From assembly GCA_020028375.1 (NCBI GenBank), contig JAHZNX010000146.1, positions 1-6,038 of the forward strand: a stretch of DNA of 6,038 nt, written 5' to 3'. Of this stretch, positions 4,379 to 6,038 are shown one piece after another. Below the pieces are notes generated by a model. It was not told where the DNA came from. It saw only the letters and a list, made by a program, of their open reading frames with translations, and ran no database searches. Origin of the DNA: Betaproteobacteria bacterium. Lineage in GTDB: Bacteria; Pseudomonadota; Gammaproteobacteria; Burkholderiales; SG8-41. Position numbers and translations under genes: made by a program. Position 1 is the first letter of the stretch. Each line of letters opens with the position of its first letter.

Positions 4379-6038
4379 TCAGGCCGGCGCGCGGCGCCGG
4401 CGCAGCTCGCGCGCGATGAGGAACGCGCCGAGCGCCAGGCCGGCGATGTCGGTGAAGATGGCGCCGGGGAACATGTCCGCCGGGATCAACGTCAGCACGC
4501 CCGCGACGATGAAAAGCGCACGCCATCCCGCCGCGACCGGTGCATAGAAGAAGCCGACCACGCCGATCGTCCCGAGCCAGATGCCGACCGACGCGGTTGC
4601 GACCGCCCACACGATCGTAAGCAGATCCCCCTGCATCAGCAGGCTGGGCGAGAGCGCGAACAGGAACGGCACGATGTACGCCGCCCAGCCGATGCGCGTC
4701 GCGGTCCAGCCGGTCTTGTCCACGTCCGAGCCGGCGATGTTGGCGGCGGCGAACGCCGAGAGCGCGACCGGCGGCGTCACCATCGACATCACGCCGAAAT
4801 AGAGTAGGAACATGTGCGCCGCCATCGGTGCGATGCCGACCTTGACGAGCGCCGGGGCGATCAGCGTCGCCATGATGATGTAGACGCCGACCGTCGGGAG
4901 TCCCAGGCCGAGCACGATCGCGATCGCCGCGGTGAGGGCGAGCATCAGCGGCAGGCTTTCTCCGGTCGCGGCAAGGAGCTGCAGCGTCATGCCGAACGCG
5001 AGCCCGGTGATGTTTAGGATGCCGATGAACATTCCCGAAACCGCGCAGATCAGGATGAGGTCCACGACCGTGCCGCCAGTCGAGACGATCGCCTTGACCA
5101 GGTCCTTCAGCGGCACACGCTCGCCCTTGTAGCCGAAGGCGAGTGAGAGGACGATCAACAACCCGGCGGCGAGCAACGCGCAATATTCGGCACGCAAATT
5201 GAGCTCGACGAGCGCGTAGACCAGGACCACGAACGGCAGCGGGAAGTACCAGCCCGCCTTCAGCACGGGCGCGAGCCGCGGCAGCCGATCGGCCGGCTCG
5301 CCGCGGATGCCGCGCTTCGCGGCCTCGACGTCCACCTGGAAGAACAGCGCGAGGTAATAGAGGAACGCCGGGATGATGGCGGCGATCATCACCTCGGCGT
5401 ACGGCACGCCCAGCACCTCCGCCATGAGAAAGGCCGCGGCGCCCATCACCGGCGGCATCAGCTGTCCGCCGGTCGAGCCGACCGCCTCGATCGCGGCGGC
5501 GATCTGCGCCGGGTAGCCCGAGCGCTTCATGAGCGGGATCGTGACGACGCCGACTGCGGTGACGTTCGCGACCGCGCTGCCCGAGATCATGCCGAAGAGC
5601 CCGGAGCCCACCACCGCGACCTTCGCCGAGCCGCCGCGGTAGCGCCCCATCCACGCGCGCGCGAGGTCGGTGAAGAACTCGGAACCGCCGCAGCGGCCGA
5701 GGAGCTGGCCCAGCAGGATGAACGGCACCACGACGATGATCCCGATCTGCAGCGTGGCGCCGAGCAGCGCGTTGGTGTCCAGGCTGAGATACACCAGCAG
5801 CCGCGTGAATTCCACCGGCCGCGCCTGGAATATCCCCGGCAGATGGTGCCCGACCATCGCGTAGACGACACCAACGAGCGTGAAGCCGACGAGCGAGAAT
5901 CCCGCCATGCGGCGCGTGCCTTCGCATATCAGCAGGCACAGCGCCGCGGCCATCAGGATGCCGTCAAGCGGTCGCGCGGTGAGCTCGTTGCTCAACTGCG
6001 GGTAGCGCCACGCCAGGACCAGGCACAGCGCGAGCCCG
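4379..6038 (-). CDS. TRAP transporter permease, fused small and large subunits (4TM/12TM type), 5' end outside window
   Basis: This is an inner-membrane permease of the tripartite ATP-independent periplasmic family. It uses an ion gradient to import an organic acid delivered by a periplasmic binding protein. About 552 residues are visible and the frame is open at the window edge. Residues here are counted from the TTG codon at 5993-5995, which is probably internal rather than the start. Large-subunit hallmarks are SGSAVANV (138-145), STGGQLMPPVMGAAAFLM (174-191), GLGLPT (363-368) and TPPVALSAFAAANIAGSD (407-424), set among many hydrophobic helices. The visible N-terminal helices (GLALCLVLAW before the TTG, then about 12-50) belong to the small-subunit-like part of the fusion. 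A hydrophobic C-terminal tail ends in ARELRRRRAPA. Such fusions normally pair with a TAXI-type binding protein, which is not in the window and may lie upstream. Whether a Bug protein here serves it is doubtful. The substrate is unknown. Confidence 0.93.
   Translation of the reverse strand, partial: GLALCLVLAWRYPQLSNELTARPLDGILMAAALCLLICEGTRRMAGFSLVGFTLVGVVYAMVGHHLPGIFQARPVEFTRLLVYLSLDTNALLGATLQIGIIVVVPFILLGQLLGRCGGSEFFTDLARAWMGRYRGGSAKVAVVGSGLFGMISGSAVANVTAVGVVTIPLMKRSGYPAQIAAAIEAVGSTGGQLMPPVMGAAAFLMAEVLGVPYAEVMIAAIIPAFLYYLALFFQVDVEAAKRGIRGEPADRLPRLAPVLKAGWYFPLPFVVLVYALVELNLRAEYCALLAAGLLIVLSLAFGYKGERVPLKDLVKAIVSTGGTVVDLILICAVSGMFIGILNITGLAFGMTLQLLAATGESLPLMLALTAAIAIVLGLGLPTVGVYIIMATLIAPALVKVGIAPMAAHMFLLYFGVMSMVTPPVALSAFAAANIAGSDVDKTGWTATRIGWAAYIVPFLFALSPSLLMQGDLLTIVWAVATASVGIWLGTIGVVGFFYAPVAAGWRALFIVAGVLTLIPADMFPGAIFTDIAGLALGAFLIARELRRRRAPA

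Noticed and set aside
4359..5939. 526-codon open frame on the minus strand, another phase
   Set aside because: It overlaps the TRAP permease in a different phase and lacks hydrophobic helices and motifs; it is an Arg/Gly-rich shadow.

Overview
The window is GC-rich, and all six credible genes lie on the minus strand. Read in the direction of transcription (high to low coordinates), the order is: a TRAP-type fused permease whose N-terminus lies beyond base 6038, an ACMSD-like metal-dependent amidohydrolase, a Bug/TctC-type periplasmic solute-binding protein, a GNAT acetyltransferase of the phosphinothricin-acetyltransferase type, a second Bug/TctC-type binding protein, and the first part of an OsmC-like protein that runs off base 1. 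High GC, several stand-alone Bug-family binding proteins and a TRAP 4TM/12TM permease beside catabolic enzymes suggest a betaproteobacterium, probably Burkholderiales-like. That is an inference from gene content.

The most notable region is bases 1-302. The OsmC-like frame meets an in-frame TGA at 51-53, after 83 codons. The same frame stays open beyond it to the window edge and still reads as OsmC family. The TGA falls exactly where the family has its peroxide-reacting cysteine, 11 residues after the conserved proline of the (N/S)P-x-x-x-(L/F) segment. Just downstream the mRNA can fold into a stem-loop with a bulged U and a GGU-starting apical loop. This closely resembles the bacterial SECIS of E. 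coli fdhF, in sequence and in distance from the UGA. The simplest reading is a selenoprotein with selenocysteine (Sec) at residue 84. Four other genes here end in ordinary TGA stops, so a genome-wide UGA reassignment is unlikely.

The rest looks like accessory uptake and catabolism. The TRAP permease imports an unknown organic acid using ion gradients. The amidohydrolase probably decarboxylates or hydrolyses an unknown carboxylated compound. The two Bug proteins probably bind small carboxylates in the periplasm. No tctA/tctB permease genes and no TRAP binding protein are visible. A promoter with an overlapping inverted repeat lies in an AT-rich gap before the amidohydrolase, and weaker promoters precede each Bug gene. 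The second Bug gene and the OsmC gene are 22 bases apart and probably cotranscribed. There is no gene-free stretch longer than 300 bases, and no RNA gene, mobile element or CRISPR array was seen.
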